Source of the DNA: Candidatus Omnitrophota bacterium
GTDB taxonomy: Bacteria; Ratteibacteria; UBA8468; B48-G9; JAFGKM01
Direction: 5' to 3'
DNA: 31,396 nt
Assembly (NCBI GenBank): GCA_023818745.1
Contig: JAMWBY010000004.1
Span: forward strand, 1 to 31,396
Part shown: in pieces, positions 13,851-22,608 of the stretch
How the letters are laid out: each line of letters starts with the position of its first letter
Numbering within the stretch: position 1 is the first letter of the stretch
Position numbers and translations under genes: made by a program
The notes under the pieces: generated by a model
What the model was told of the DNA's origin: nothing
Seen by the model: only the letters and a program-made list of their open reading frames with translations
Databases searched by the model: none

Positions 13851-16474
13851 GGGCTCTCCCTAAAAATAAATCCACCAAACTGTTCTGGGATATCAATTCT
13901 TCCTGTCCATGTAGATGTTATATAATTATCAATTTCCCTCTGAAAATTTATGCTCCATTGGAACCCTTTTTCAATTCTATCTATTTTCAAATCTTTAAGA
14001 GGAATTGCAATTTCTGCGATCCATCTTCTTACACTTCCAGGAGACAAAACACTTGTTGCAACTTTCCAATTAGAACTCCAGAACTTTTCTGGTTCATCAT
14101 CTTTATAAAATTTCCAGACATAACTGTATTTAACATCTAAAAGAGGATGAAAAACAAACTGATACCACTCATTAAAAGAATTTTTAGGATTCAATGAAAT
14201 AGTTATAAAATCCCTTGAATCATAACCTATCAAACCTCTTGGAGGATTTTCACATATAAATAAGAAATAAATATTTTCTTTATCATAAACACTCATCACT
14301 TTTGTTTGAACATCAAGTTGAACTCTTTCATCTTCTATCATTATAAATCCACTGGTTCCTTCTATTATTTTCCATATTCTTTCATTATCTTTGCCATCTA
14401 ATTCTATTGGCAAATCAGTTTTATATGAATATACTATTCTTGGTCTAACTTCTTGAATTCCTATTTTTTCTCTATACATCTCTTCTCTCATGGATGAAAT
14501 TTTTCCTCTTAAGTTTGAAGGAATTTGGGGGTCTTTAAGATATTGATTTGCAATTGTTCTAATTGGTTCAACATTCACTTCAGATAATCTAATCAAAACC
14601 TCAAAACCACTCAAATTTCCCATTCTTGATAAACCCCATGCTGAAATTAATTTGATATATAGTTCTGCATTAGAAAGTTTTTTTAAAAGAATTGAAGAAT
14701 ATTGAATTTTATTCAAATATACAAGTGCCTCAATAGCAAGTCTCTGAAAATTTATATTCTCACTATCAATATTTTTTAAAATGATATTTATCCCATCTTC
14801 TCTACCCATCTTAGCAAGAGCATTGGCACATATAATTTTATATTCTTCATCATATTGGGTTAAACCTTGTTTAAGAATATCTATAGAATTTTTATCTTTT
14901 ATTTCTCCAAGAACAACAACACATAGTTTTTTTAAATCAATATTCGGTTCTTTTATTAATTCTTTTATATTTTTAGCAAATATTTTATCCGGATTTTCCT
15001 TTAAGATTAAAACAGATTTTTCTCTTATCTCAGGATATTTACTGTAAAACATTTTTAACAATAATTTATTTATCTCTTTGCTACCAATAAGATTATTTAC
15101 TTTATCAACTGCAAACTTCCTTTCTTTATCTTTTATATTCTCAATTTTTAAAATTAATGCATCTACTATTTGAGCAAGATATCTTGAACTTGCCTTTCTA
15201 ATTCTTAAATCAGGGTCATTGCCTTCCATATAAACAAGATTTTTAATATAATAATCATCAAATTTATCAAGATAGAAAAATGCCTCAATGGCAGAATATC
15301 TTATTTCTCTATTAGAACTTTTCAAATACCTTCTTAAAATGTTTTTTGCTTTTTCGGCATCCCAATTTCCTATTTTTCCAATTAATAATATCCCTATTTT
15401 TTTTGATTCAATACCTGTATTTTTATCTTCTACATATCTTTCCAAAACCGAAATAAGCAATGGGTCTTTCAATCTTTCTATTAAACTTATTGCTTCTTCT
15501 CTTACTTTTACAGATCCATCAGAAATACATTTAACTATTGAAGGATAAGAAACAGGATTTTTAAATTTCTCAAGTGCCCAGAGAGCATATATTTTAACAG
15601 ATTCATCTTCATCCTCTAAACTATTAATCAAGCCTTCTATCCCTTCTTCTCCTTTCAGTCGCACAATTGTTTTTATTGCCTCTATTTTCACTTTTACAGA
15701 TGGCTCATTTAATAAACCCTCAATTTCTTCTATATTTTCGCTTTTAAATCTTTCAAGTGTCCAAAGTGCTTTAATTTTCACTTCATCACTTTGATCTTCA
15801 AGTAATTTGATAAGATATGGTATACATCTTTTATCATTTGCACTCTCAAATAAATCAATGGTTAACAATTTAATCTGTTCATCACCTGTAAAACAATCAA
15901 AAACCATTTTTAATTCGCTTTCACTTAATGATTTAAAATTTACCCTTGCTATATTTTTCCACATTAATCTTTTCAATGAAATTAAAATGCTTTCTTTTAC
16001 TTTCATGTTGCTATCTTTCAAATGGGAAATTAAAACTTTAATTGAATTTTCATCACCATATTTCCCAATCCCTATCGCACTATAATACCTGACCTGCCAG
16101 TAAGGGTCATCTAATGATTTAATTAATTCTTTAAGAATATCTCCCTCCCCAAATTTCACAAGTCCTTTAATTCCATATAACCTAACCTGCCAGTAAGGAT
16201 CAATAAGGGCTTTTTTATAGTAATCAATACAAGTAGAATCTCCTATTTCATAAAGAGTTCTTGAAGCCAAACTTCTTATTTCCTCATCCTCATCTTCAAG
16301 AAAAACACCTATTTTTTTTATATAAACTTTATCTTTAGAATCAAGAATCTTTTTAATAAATTCAATTTTTTTAGATTTTGTCCCGAAAGTAACTACTGAA
16401 GAAGTTTCGCAGAATACTAAAAAACATATCATTATCCATAAAATTGAAACTTTCAAAAATTTATTTCTTTTCAT
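13847..16474 (-). CDS. Secreted HEAT-repeat protein with CBM9-like C-terminal domain
   Basis: An 875-aa exported scaffold. After a signal peptide (about 1-24) come many HEAT/PBS-lyase-like repeats to about residue 650, spaced roughly 31 residues; the clearest pair is DPYWQVRLYGIKGL / DPYWQVRYYSAIGI, whose DNA is also nearly identical. Residues 675-875 form a CBM9-like/DOMON-type beta-sandwich (LPIELDGKDNERIWKIIEG, VMSVYDKENIYFLFICENP, WIAEIAIPLKDLKI, FQWSINFQRE). This type of domain binds glycans or haem in other proteins; here the ligand is unknown. I place the start at 16474, where the signal peptide begins, overlapping naxE by 14 nt; an ATG 21 nt upstream is also open. Neither has a Shine-Dalgarno sequence, suggesting coupling to naxE. 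Function is not recognised. Confidence 0.78.
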   Translation of the reverse strand: MKRNKFLKVSILWIMICFLVFCETSSVVTFGTKSKKIEFIKKILDSKDKVYIKKIGVFLEDEDEEIRSLASRTLYEIGDSTCIDYYKKALIDPYWQVRLYGIKGLVKFGEGDILKELIKSLDDPYWQVRYYSAIGIGKYGDENSIKVLISHLKDSNMKVKESILISLKRLMWKNIARVNFKSLSESELKMVFDCFTGDEQIKLLTIDLFESANDKRCIPYLIKLLEDQSDEVKIKALWTLERFKSENIEEIEGLLNEPSVKVKIEAIKTIVRLKGEEGIEGLINSLEDEDESVKIYALWALEKFKNPVSYPSIVKCISDGSVKVREEAISLIERLKDPLLISVLERYVEDKNTGIESKKIGILLIGKIGNWDAEKAKNILRRYLKSSNREIRYSAIEAFFYLDKFDDYYIKNLVYMEGNDPDLRIRKASSRYLAQIVDALILKIENIKDKERKFAVDKVNNLIGSKEINKLLLKMFYSKYPEIREKSVLILKENPDKIFAKNIKELIKEPNIDLKKLCVVVLGEIKDKNSIDILKQGLTQYDEEYKIICANALAKMGREDGINIILKNIDSENINFQRLAIEALVYLNKIQYSSILLKKLSNAELYIKLISAWGLSRMGNLSGFEVLIRLSEVNVEPIRTIANQYLKDPQIPSNLRGKISSMREEMYREKIGIQEVRPRIVYSYKTDLPIELDGKDNERIWKIIEGTSGFIMIEDERVQLDVQTKVMSVYDKENIYFLFICENPPRGLIGYDSRDFITISLNPKNSFNEWYQFVFHPLLDVKYSYVWKFYKDDEPEKFWSSNWKVATSVLSPGSVRRWIAEIAIPLKDLKIDRIEKGFQWSINFQREIDNYITSTWTGRIDIPEQFGGFIFRESP

Positions 16475-17129
16475 AATAATATTTTGGAAACCCAATATCT
16501 ATAACTTTTATCTTCCCTGTATATTTTGGACCCTCATTAATAAAGAATCCTTTTTTCAAAAATCCCATGCTAACTGTTAAATTACTTTTTACACAAACAC
16601 CATAAATATTTCCTGTATCTGCATCAAGTCCTGATGGAATATCAATAGAAACTGTATATTTTGAGTTTTCATTTATAAATTCTATAATTTCTCTCATTTT
16701 TCCAGTTATTTCTCCCTTTATCCCTATCCCTAAGATTGCATCAACCACTATATCTTCTTTTTTAAATTTTAAATTATTTAATTTTAACTCATCTATGTAA
16801 GAAATGTCAACTTTTAACTTTTTTATTATATTAAAATTGATAGAAGATATTCTTGTCAATTCTTCTTCTCTGCCAAAATGGTAAACTTTTACATTTACAT
16901 TATTATTAAATAAGTATCTCGCCAAAACAAAACCATCTCCTCCATTATTCCCTTTTCCAGAAAAAATAAAAAATCTTTTTTCTTTATAGTTTTTTATTTC
17001 TTTTTTTATTTCATAAAATGTCTCTCTTCCCGCATTTTCCATAAGAATAAGTTGGTCTATACCAAATTTTTCTCTTGTTTCTTTTTCTATGTTAACTATT
17101 TCTTCTTTTGAAAGTGCTAATTTTTTCAT
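16461..17129 (-). CDS. nnrE: NAD(P)H-hydrate epimerase
   Basis: Repair enzyme that epimerises the R and S forms of hydrated NAD(P)H so that the dehydratase can restore the cofactor. Its 222 aa correspond to the YjeF N-terminal domain alone. FIFSGKGNNGGDGFVLAR (about 53-70), VDAILGIGIKGEITG and SIDIPSGLDADTG are the family's conserved motifs, with the catalytic Asp in VDAILG. Bacterial homologs are often fused to the NnrD dehydratase; here that half is absent and no separate copy is in the window. The ATG overlaps the murC stop by 4 nt. Its place between murC and two secreted proteins has no evident metabolic logic. Confidence 0.9.
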   Translation of the reverse strand: MKKLALSKEEIVNIEKETREKFGIDQLILMENAGRETFYEIKKEIKNYKEKRFFIFSGKGNNGGDGFVLARYLFNNNVNVKVYHFGREEELTRISSINFNIIKKLKVDISYIDELKLNNLKFKKEDIVVDAILGIGIKGEITGKMREIIEFINENSKYTVSIDIPSGLDADTGNIYGVCVKSNLTVSMGFLKKGFFINEGPKYTGKIKVIDIGFPKYYYEKK

Positions 17130-18505
17130 TTTTTCAATCTTTTTAAAAACTCTCTTGCGACTGTATCAACAGGACCTGCACCAACAGTTAAAATTACATC
17201 TCCTTGTTTTTTTATTTCATATAGATATTCAACTATTTCACTAAAAGTAGGTAAATAAATCGCCTCTTTACCATTCTCCCTTATTTTTTCTACTAAAATT
17301 TCTGCATTAACAAGTTTTTTTTCAATCAGTGAATCTCTCACAAAATAAATATCAGGGACAACAATTTTATCAGCAAGGGTGAAAGAACGAGCAAAATCTT
17401 TTAACAAAAATCTTGTTCTGCTATACTGATGTGGCTGAAAAACAACAATTAATCTTTGCTGTGGGAAGACACTTTTTATACATTCTATTGTTAATTTTAT
17501 TTCTGTAGGATGATGTCCATAATCATCAATTACAGTAATACCATTCTTTACTCCTAAAATTTCACATCTTCTATGAACTCCTTTAAAATTCCCAATTGCT
17601 TCCTTTATGTCTTTAAAACAAAAACCCAAATATAATCCAACTCCAATAGTTGCAAGTGCATTTAAAACATTATGTTTCCCCCATAACTTCATCTTAATTT
17701 TACCAAGTTTGGTTCCTTTGTAATAACAATCAAATTCTGTTCTGCTTTTTTTTATTTCAAAATTTAATCCTCTTAACTCTCCAGATGTAAATCCATAGGA
17801 GAGTTTTTTTATTTCAATTTTTTTAGCAATTTCTTTTAAATTTTTATCTTCTGAACAGAAAATTAAAATTCCATCCTTTTTTATATTTTCTGTAAACTGG
17901 TAAAATGCTTTTTTAATATTCTGAATGTCTTTATAATAATCAAGATGGTCTTTTTCAATATTTGTAATTACTGCGATTTCAGAAAAATAATTTAAAAAAG
18001 ACCTTTTATATTCACATGCTTCTACAACCATAAAATCACCATTACCAACTCCTGAATTACCAACTTTTACAATTTCTCCTCCAATTAAGAAAGTGGGAGA
18101 AAGTTTTAATGAACGTAAAAGATTTACTATTAAAGCAGAAGTTGTAGTTTTTCCATGAGTTCCTGCAATAGCAATTCCTCTTTTCTCCTTCATAAGTTCC
18201 CCAACTGCTTCAGGATAATTTAAAACAGGAATATTTAGTTCTATTGCTTTTTTATATTCTGGATTATCGGGAAGAATTGCTTGTGAATGTATAACAAGGT
18301 CTATATCTTTATTTATATTTTGTTCTTTTTGTTTTATATAAATTTTAATTCCCAGTTTTTCAAGTTTTTTAATAATTTTTGAATAATTGTTATCCGAACC
18401 AGAAACTTGTTTGCCAATATGAACTAAAATCTTTGCAAGTCCACTTACACCAATTCCTCCTATTCCTATAAGATGTATTCTTTTTGCATTTTCAATGTAT
18501 CCCAT
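17126..18505 (-). CDS. murC: UDP-N-acetylmuramate--L-alanine ligase
   Basis: Cytoplasmic peptidoglycan enzyme that adds L-Ala to UDP-MurNAc with ATP. At 459 aa it has full length. The N-terminal UDP-binding Rossmann motif is GIGGIGVSGLAKIL (about 14-27), the ATP loop is AGTHGKTTTSAL (about 114-125), and DDYGHHPTEI and FQPHQYSRT mark the central and C-terminal domains. The start ATG lies within murG (14-nt overlap) behind AAAGGAAAA. The gene pair murG-murC is a remnant of the division/cell-wall cluster; murB, ddl and ftsQ are not adjacent. Confidence 0.95.
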   Translation of the reverse strand: MGYIENAKRIHLIGIGGIGVSGLAKILVHIGKQVSGSDNNYSKIIKKLEKLGIKIYIKQKEQNINKDIDLVIHSQAILPDNPEYKKAIELNIPVLNYPEAVGELMKEKRGIAIAGTHGKTTTSALIVNLLRSLKLSPTFLIGGEIVKVGNSGVGNGDFMVVEACEYKRSFLNYFSEIAVITNIEKDHLDYYKDIQNIKKAFYQFTENIKKDGILIFCSEDKNLKEIAKKIEIKKLSYGFTSGELRGLNFEIKKSRTEFDCYYKGTKLGKIKMKLWGKHNVLNALATIGVGLYLGFCFKDIKEAIGNFKGVHRRCEILGVKNGITVIDDYGHHPTEIKLTIECIKSVFPQQRLIVVFQPHQYSRTRFLLKDFARSFTLADKIVVPDIYFVRDSLIEKKLVNAEILVEKIRENGKEAIYLPTFSEIVEYLYEIKKQGDVILTVGAGPVDTVAREFLKRLKK

Positions 18506-19559
18506 TTTTTTCCTTTTTGATTAATTGCAATATAAACTCTTCAATCTTTCCTTTTTCAGAAAGTTTTATTTTTTTTAAATTTTCTTTAATAGATGAACTT
18601 TTTTTTAAAAATCCTTCAAATATGTAAGGGAAATTTTCATCATTAATCTGTTTTTCCTCAACTAAAAAAGCACATCCAATTTTTTCAAGATATTCGGCAT
18701 TTTTTTTCTGATGTCCTCCTGCATAAGGATATGGTATTAAAAAAGCAGGAATTTCTTTTTCTACAATTTCTACAAGTGTTCCAGAGCCAGCTCTACAAAT
18801 TACATAATCTGCTATTGAATATAATTTATTCATTTCATAAAAAAAATCATAAACTTTACCATGAATTTTCACCTCAATAAATTTTTTTTCAACATCTTCT
18901 TTGCCATTGCCTGCAATGTGAATAATCTGAAAATTTTTATTTTTAAAATATTCAAGGTTTTTTAAAATTAAATTGTTTAAAAATTTGGAACCTTGACTTC
19001 CTCCAATAACAAGAATTGTTTTTAATTTATTAACTCCTAAACTATCTCTAATTTCTTGTTCTGAATAAGATTTATAAAAATCAAAAATTAAAGGAAATCC
19101 TGTTATTATACATTTTTTTTTGGGCAATTTATCACAATTTGGAAAAGTCAAAAATATTGAATTTACAAAAGGTGCTAAAATTTTTGTTGCTTTCCCTGGA
19201 ATATAGTTTTGCTCATGAATTACAATTTTTTTATTCAAAATTTTTGCACCAAGAACAAAAGGAACACAAACGTAACTTCCGGTTCCAATAACAATATCTG
19301 GTTTTTTTTTCAAAAATATAAAAATAGAAAGTTCAATTAAATAAAAAAATTTAAAAATAAAAAAAATAAAATTTTTTTTGGTTAATTTAACATACGGAAT
19401 AATTTTATATTTAAAATTTCTTATTTCAAGATTTTTAATTATGAATTTTCTTTCTGGGACAAAAAATTCCACATCAAAATTTTTTATCAATCTCTCTCCA
19501 ATTGCAAGCCCTGGAAAAAAGTGTCCTCCTGTTGGACCTGTAATAATAATTACTTTCAT
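18492..19559 (-). CDS. murG: UDP-GlcNAc:lipid I N-acetylglucosaminyltransferase
   Basis: GT28 enzyme at the inner face of the membrane that converts lipid I to lipid II. It is 355 aa. TGPTGGHFFPGLAIGERL at the N-terminus is the glycine-rich lipid-I loop (usually GGTGGH; the GTGG is GPTGGH here). IGTGSYVCVPFVLGAK, HEQNYIPGKATK, VIGGSQGS, and ICRAGSGTLVEI with PYPYAGGHQKKNAEYL are all typical donor-site motifs. It is the first gene of the murG-murC-naxE-HEAT-propeller operon. The ATG has no Shine-Dalgarno sequence; an extended -10 box ends 6 nt before it. It is divergent from the PP-loop gene, with only 39 bp between start codons. Confidence 0.94.
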   Translation of the reverse strand: MKVIIITGPTGGHFFPGLAIGERLIKNFDVEFFVPERKFIIKNLEIRNFKYKIIPYVKLTKKNFIFFIFKFFYLIELSIFIFLKKKPDIVIGTGSYVCVPFVLGAKILNKKIVIHEQNYIPGKATKILAPFVNSIFLTFPNCDKLPKKKCIITGFPLIFDFYKSYSEQEIRDSLGVNKLKTILVIGGSQGSKFLNNLILKNLEYFKNKNFQIIHIAGNGKEDVEKKFIEVKIHGKVYDFFYEMNKLYSIADYVICRAGSGTLVEIVEKEIPAFLIPYPYAGGHQKKNAEYLEKIGCAFLVEEKQINDENFPYIFEGFLKKSSSIKENLKKIKLSEKGKIEEFILQLIKKEKNGIH

Positions 19560-19565
19560 AATATT

Positions 19566-19574
19566 ATTTTAACA
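19566..19574 (-). promoter_or_regulatory. Extended -10 of a probable leaderless promoter (murG operon)
   Basis: TG-T-TAAAAT on the minus strand ends 6 nt before the murG ATG. It matches base for base the element upstream of the ROK gene. Any -35 contact would fall inside the divergent gene's start region. Confidence 0.6.
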
Positions 19575-19581
19575 TAAAAAA

Positions 19582-19590
19582 TGATAAAAT
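19582..19590 (+). promoter_or_regulatory. Extended -10 of a probable leaderless promoter (PP-loop gene)
   Basis: TG-A-TAAAAT ends 8 nt before the ATG at 19599. An ATG at 19581 in the same frame overlaps this element and would have to be upstream of the transcript start, which favours 19599. Confidence 0.55.
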
Positions 19591-19598
19591 TTATTAAC

Positions 19599-20573
19599 AT
19601 GAAAGCAGTAGGTTTAATTTCGGGTGGACTTGATAGTATTCTTGCTCTTCAATTAATAAAAGAACAAGGGTTTGAAATCATTGGAATTTTCATAAAAACA
19701 CCATTTTTGTCAAATTTTGGCAACAATACAGTAAAAAATTTAGAAAAATTATCAGAAGAGATGAAATTCAAATTGATAATATTAAAAAGTGATATGGATT
19801 ATATTGAAATAGTTAGAAATCCTCAATTCGGTTATGGAAAAAATTTAAATCCATGTATTGACTGCCACATATATATGTTAAAAAAAGCAAAAGAAATAAT
19901 GGAAAAAGAAAATGCACTTTTTGTTTTCACAGGAGAAGTTTTAGGACAGAGAGGAAAATCTCAAAATCCTCAAGCACTTAAAATTATTGAAGAAAAAACA
20001 TCTTTGAAAGGAAAACTTTTAAGACCTTTAACAGCACTGAATTTGCCTCCAACAGAAATGGAAAAAACAGGTATAATTAACAGAAGTCATTTACTTGATA
20101 TAAAAGGAAAAAGCAGAAAATTACAATTATATCTAGCTGATATGAAAAACTTAAAATATTTTGGAACACCATCTGGTGGTTGTCTTTTAACAGATCCGAT
20201 ATTTTGTAAAAAATTAAAGGACTTATTTGAAAATTCAGAAGAAATAAATTTAAATGATTGCTATGTCTTACAAATTGGGAAACATTTTAGAGTTTCATCT
20301 AAAACAAAACTAATTATCTCAAGAGACGAAAAGGAAAGTAAAAATTTACTGAATTTTTGCAATAAAAACGATTTTATTATTCTTTTAGAAAAAAATTCTG
20401 ACCTGACAGGATTAATAAAAGGAGAAATTGATGATTTAGTTTTTGAAATTTTGAGCGGTTATTTGAAAACAGAAAGTGATGTTGTCTTTGTTAAAAACTA
20501 CAGCGGGAAAATTATGGAAAAAAGAATAATAAAAAAACAAAATAAAATTAATTATTCTAAATTTTTGATATGA
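19599..20573 (+). CDS. PP-loop ATP-pyrophosphatase, tRNA-thiolation-like, with NFACT-R-like tail
   Basis: A 324-aa protein with the adenylation P-loop SGGLDS (residues 8-13) of ThiI/MnmA/NcsA-type sulfurtransferases. A CxxC pair is in NPCIDCH (C86, C89), and another Cys is in GTPSGGCLLTDP. VFTGEVLGQRGKSQNPQAL and KLLRPLTALNLPPTEMEK are conserved in the thiouridylase-like family often annotated ThiI- or MnmA-like in anaerobes. About residues 220-260 (IGKHFRVSSKTKLIISRDEKES) match the NFACT-R/DUF814 type, an RNA-associated module. It probably adenylates a substrate for sulfur insertion, perhaps in tRNA. I start at 19599 rather than 18 nt upstream because of the promoter position. It overlaps the COG2122 gene by 4 nt (ATGA). 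Confidence 0.75.
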   Translation: MKAVGLISGGLDSILALQLIKEQGFEIIGIFIKTPFLSNFGNNTVKNLEKLSEEMKFKLIILKSDMDYIEIVRNPQFGYGKNLNPCIDCHIYMLKKAKEIMEKENALFVFTGEVLGQRGKSQNPQALKIIEEKTSLKGKLLRPLTALNLPPTEMEKTGIINRSHLLDIKGKSRKLQLYLADMKNLKYFGTPSGGCLLTDPIFCKKLKDLFENSEEINLNDCYVLQIGKHFRVSSKTKLIISRDEKESKNLLNFCNKNDFIILLEKNSDLTGLIKGEIDDLVFEILSGYLKTESDVVFVKNYSGKIMEKRIIKKQNKINYSKFLI

Positions 20574-21298
20574 ATTTAAAGAATAGATTTTATAGAAGTA
20601 TTATAGAAGAAAAAAATCTCCTTAAGTTTGAAATCCGTGTGGAAGAGACAGACCTTTTAGTCATATCAAACAAAAATTTAAAAAAAGAAATTAAAAAAGA
20701 AGTTTTAAAACAAAGAGAAATCTTGAAAAATTATATTAGAGAAAATCCTGAATTTTTATATTCTTTCTCTCCTATTATTACAAATAGTAAAGAGGAATTG
20801 ATAAAGTTGATGTCAGAAAGTTCTTTTTTGACCAAAACAGGACCAATGGCATCTGTTGCTGGAGCAATAGCAGAAATAATAGGAAAAAGGTTTTTACCTA
20901 TTGTTGATGAAATTATTATTGAAAATGGGGGAGATATTTTTGCAAAATTAAATAGAGATTTTATAACAGGAATATTTGCAGGAAATTCACCCTTTTCTAT
21001 GAAAATAGGGATAAAATTAAGAAAAAGAAAAATCCCATATGGAATTGCAACATCAAGTGGCACAGTTGGGCACTCAATAAGTTTTGGCAATGCTGATGCT
21101 GTTATAGTAATTTCTCCCTCTGCTGCCTTTTCTGATGGTTCTGCAACATATTTTGGGAATTTAATAAAGGATAAGATAAATAAAGAACTTATAATTTCTG
21201 AATTAAAAAATTTTCCTTTCATTGAAGGCATAGTTATTATTCATCAAAAAGAAATTTTCGCATGGGGTAATGTAGAAATTGTTTCTATAAATCAATAA
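20570..21298 (+). CDS. UPF0280/COG2122 (ApbE-like) protein
   Basis: A 242-aa soluble protein of the UPF0280 family, distantly related to ApbE flavin transferases. The core motifs KTGPMASVAGAIAEIIG (about 89-105), DEIIIENGGDIF (about 113-124) and GIATSSGTVGHSISFGNADAVIVIS are strongly conserved. From memory, COG2122 proteins were linked genetically in methanogens to sulfide assimilation into homocysteine together with COG1900 proteins; no COG1900 gene is in this window. Coupling to a PP-loop sulfurtransferase-like gene is consistent with a sulfur-handling role. An alternative is a flavin-transfer role for the Rnf complex, but the family is not known to do this. Its 3' end overlaps the convergent transporter gene by 7 bp. 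Confidence 0.82.
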   Translation: MNLKNRFYRSIIEEKNLLKFEIRVEETDLLVISNKNLKKEIKKEVLKQREILKNYIRENPEFLYSFSPIITNSKEELIKLMSESSFLTKTGPMASVAGAIAEIIGKRFLPIVDEIIIENGGDIFAKLNRDFITGIFAGNSPFSMKIGIKLRKRKIPYGIATSSGTVGHSISFGNADAVIVISPSAAFSDGSATYFGNLIKDKINKELIISELKNFPFIEGIVIIHQKEIFAWGNVEIVSINQ

Positions 21299-22608
21299 AA
21301 ACCCATTAGAAATTTTAAAATAATAAAAAGGTAACTTATAGTAACGGCTATTAAATTAGGTAAAAAAATCAACTTTATCCATCTTCTCCATCCAATTTTA
21401 ATACCTTGTGATTCAAGAAAACCGTAAGCAACCACATTTGCACTTGCTCCAATTGGTGTAAAATTTCCTCCTATATCAAGTCCTAAACTTGAAGCCCATA
21501 TTAAAATTGTAAATCTATAAGGAATAAAATTAGAAATATGTTTTATTAAATAACCTATACTCATTGCTTCTGGAACGTTATCAATAAAAGCACTTGTTGA
21601 AACAGAAAACCAGAATAAAAGAGTATTCATTTTGAAGCCATTCTGGGAAAAATCCTTAAGATAAAATGCAAAATTTTTTATTATTTCTGTTTTTTCAAGA
21701 GAACCAACTATTGCAAAAAGAGAAATAAAAAATAAAAGTGTCTCAATATCTATTTCTTTAACAATTCCTTTCAATTTCTCATGAGAACCTTTCAAAAAAA
21801 GAATTACAATTGCTGGAAAAATACTGCAAATTCCTATGTTTAATGGATAAATTTTTTTTATAAAATCTCTTAAAATTAAAAGCAACACAACGCCTATGAT
21901 TCCTAAAATACCATATCGGGCAAGTTCTTTATCTTCTATCGCTTCTTCTGGAACAATTTCTTCAAAAAATTTTTTATTTATTTTTCCCCGAATTTCAATA
22001 AGTTCTCTTTTGTTCATTTTATAAAAAATAGAAATAGCAAATACTCCAGAAATTAAACTAATTATATAGTTATGAATAAAAAAATGAGTAAAACCAAATC
22101 CAAACATTGAACCAAGAATTACATTCGGAGGGTCTCCCATTAAAGTTCCTGCTCCTCCAATATTGGCAAGACAAACCTCCGCAATTATCAAAGGGATGAA
22201 ATTTATTTTAAGTATTCTACATAGAGTGTAAGTTAAAGGTGTAATAAAAGTTAGAACAGTAATAGAATCAACAAAACCAGATAAAAACCATGAAAGTAAA
22301 GGAAAGAAAATGAAAATTTTTATTGGGTCATAATTAAATTTTTTTATTATTTTTAAAGAAAGATAATTAAAAAAACCTGAAATTTCAATTATTTTAACTA
22401 CCAAGAATATTCCAAAAAGAAAAGTAATCGTATCCCAATCAATATATTTAGGAATTTCATTGAAATCATAAACATTAAATAAAAGGAGCAAAAGAACTCC
22501 TGCAAATGATACATAAACTTTTGGTGTTTTTTCTATTGCTATTAGAAAATAAGTACAAATGAAAATCATTAAACTTATTATCGCTTTAATGTCCATTTTA
22601 ACATCCAA
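21292..22608 (-). CDS. ArsB/NhaD-family (ion transporter superfamily) membrane protein
   Basis: A 438-aa secondary transporter with about 11-12 hydrophobic helices. LANIGGAGTLMGDPPNVILGSMFGFGF (about 145-171) is the signature of the ArsB/NhaD/P-protein branch. A second half-motif FWFSVSTSAFIDNVPEAMSIGYL and SLGLDIGGNFTPIGASANVVAYG repeats it near the C-terminus, as expected for the two-fold pseudo-symmetry. Substrate (arsenite, Na+/H+ or an organic anion) cannot be told from sequence alone. The ATG at 22608 overlaps the CBS gene by 11 nt; a second ATG at 22596 (1 nt after the CBS stop, MDIKAIIS) is about as likely. Coupling to the CBS gene suggests regulation by it. Confidence 0.85.
   Translation of the reverse strand: MDVKMDIKAIISLMIFICTYFLIAIEKTPKVYVSFAGVLLLLLFNVYDFNEIPKYIDWDTITFLFGIFLVVKIIEISGFFNYLSLKIIKKFNYDPIKIFIFFPLLSWFLSGFVDSITVLTFITPLTYTLCRILKINFIPLIIAEVCLANIGGAGTLMGDPPNVILGSMFGFGFTHFFIHNYIISLISGVFAISIFYKMNKRELIEIRGKINKKFFEEIVPEEAIEDKELARYGILGIIGVVLLLILRDFIKKIYPLNIGICSIFPAIVILFLKGSHEKLKGIVKEIDIETLLFFISLFAIVGSLEKTEIIKNFAFYLKDFSQNGFKMNTLLFWFSVSTSAFIDNVPEAMSIGYLIKHISNFIPYRFTILIWASSLGLDIGGNFTPIGASANVVAYGFLESQGIKIGWRRWIKLIFLPNLIAVTISYLFIILKFLMGFY

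Noticed and set aside
20731..21231. A 166-codon open frame antisense to the COG2122 gene (likewise 23737-24327 antisense to rpsB-tsf)
   Set aside because: Both are shadows of well-supported genes on the other strand with no ribosome-binding site and low-complexity products rich in Ser, Phe and Ile.
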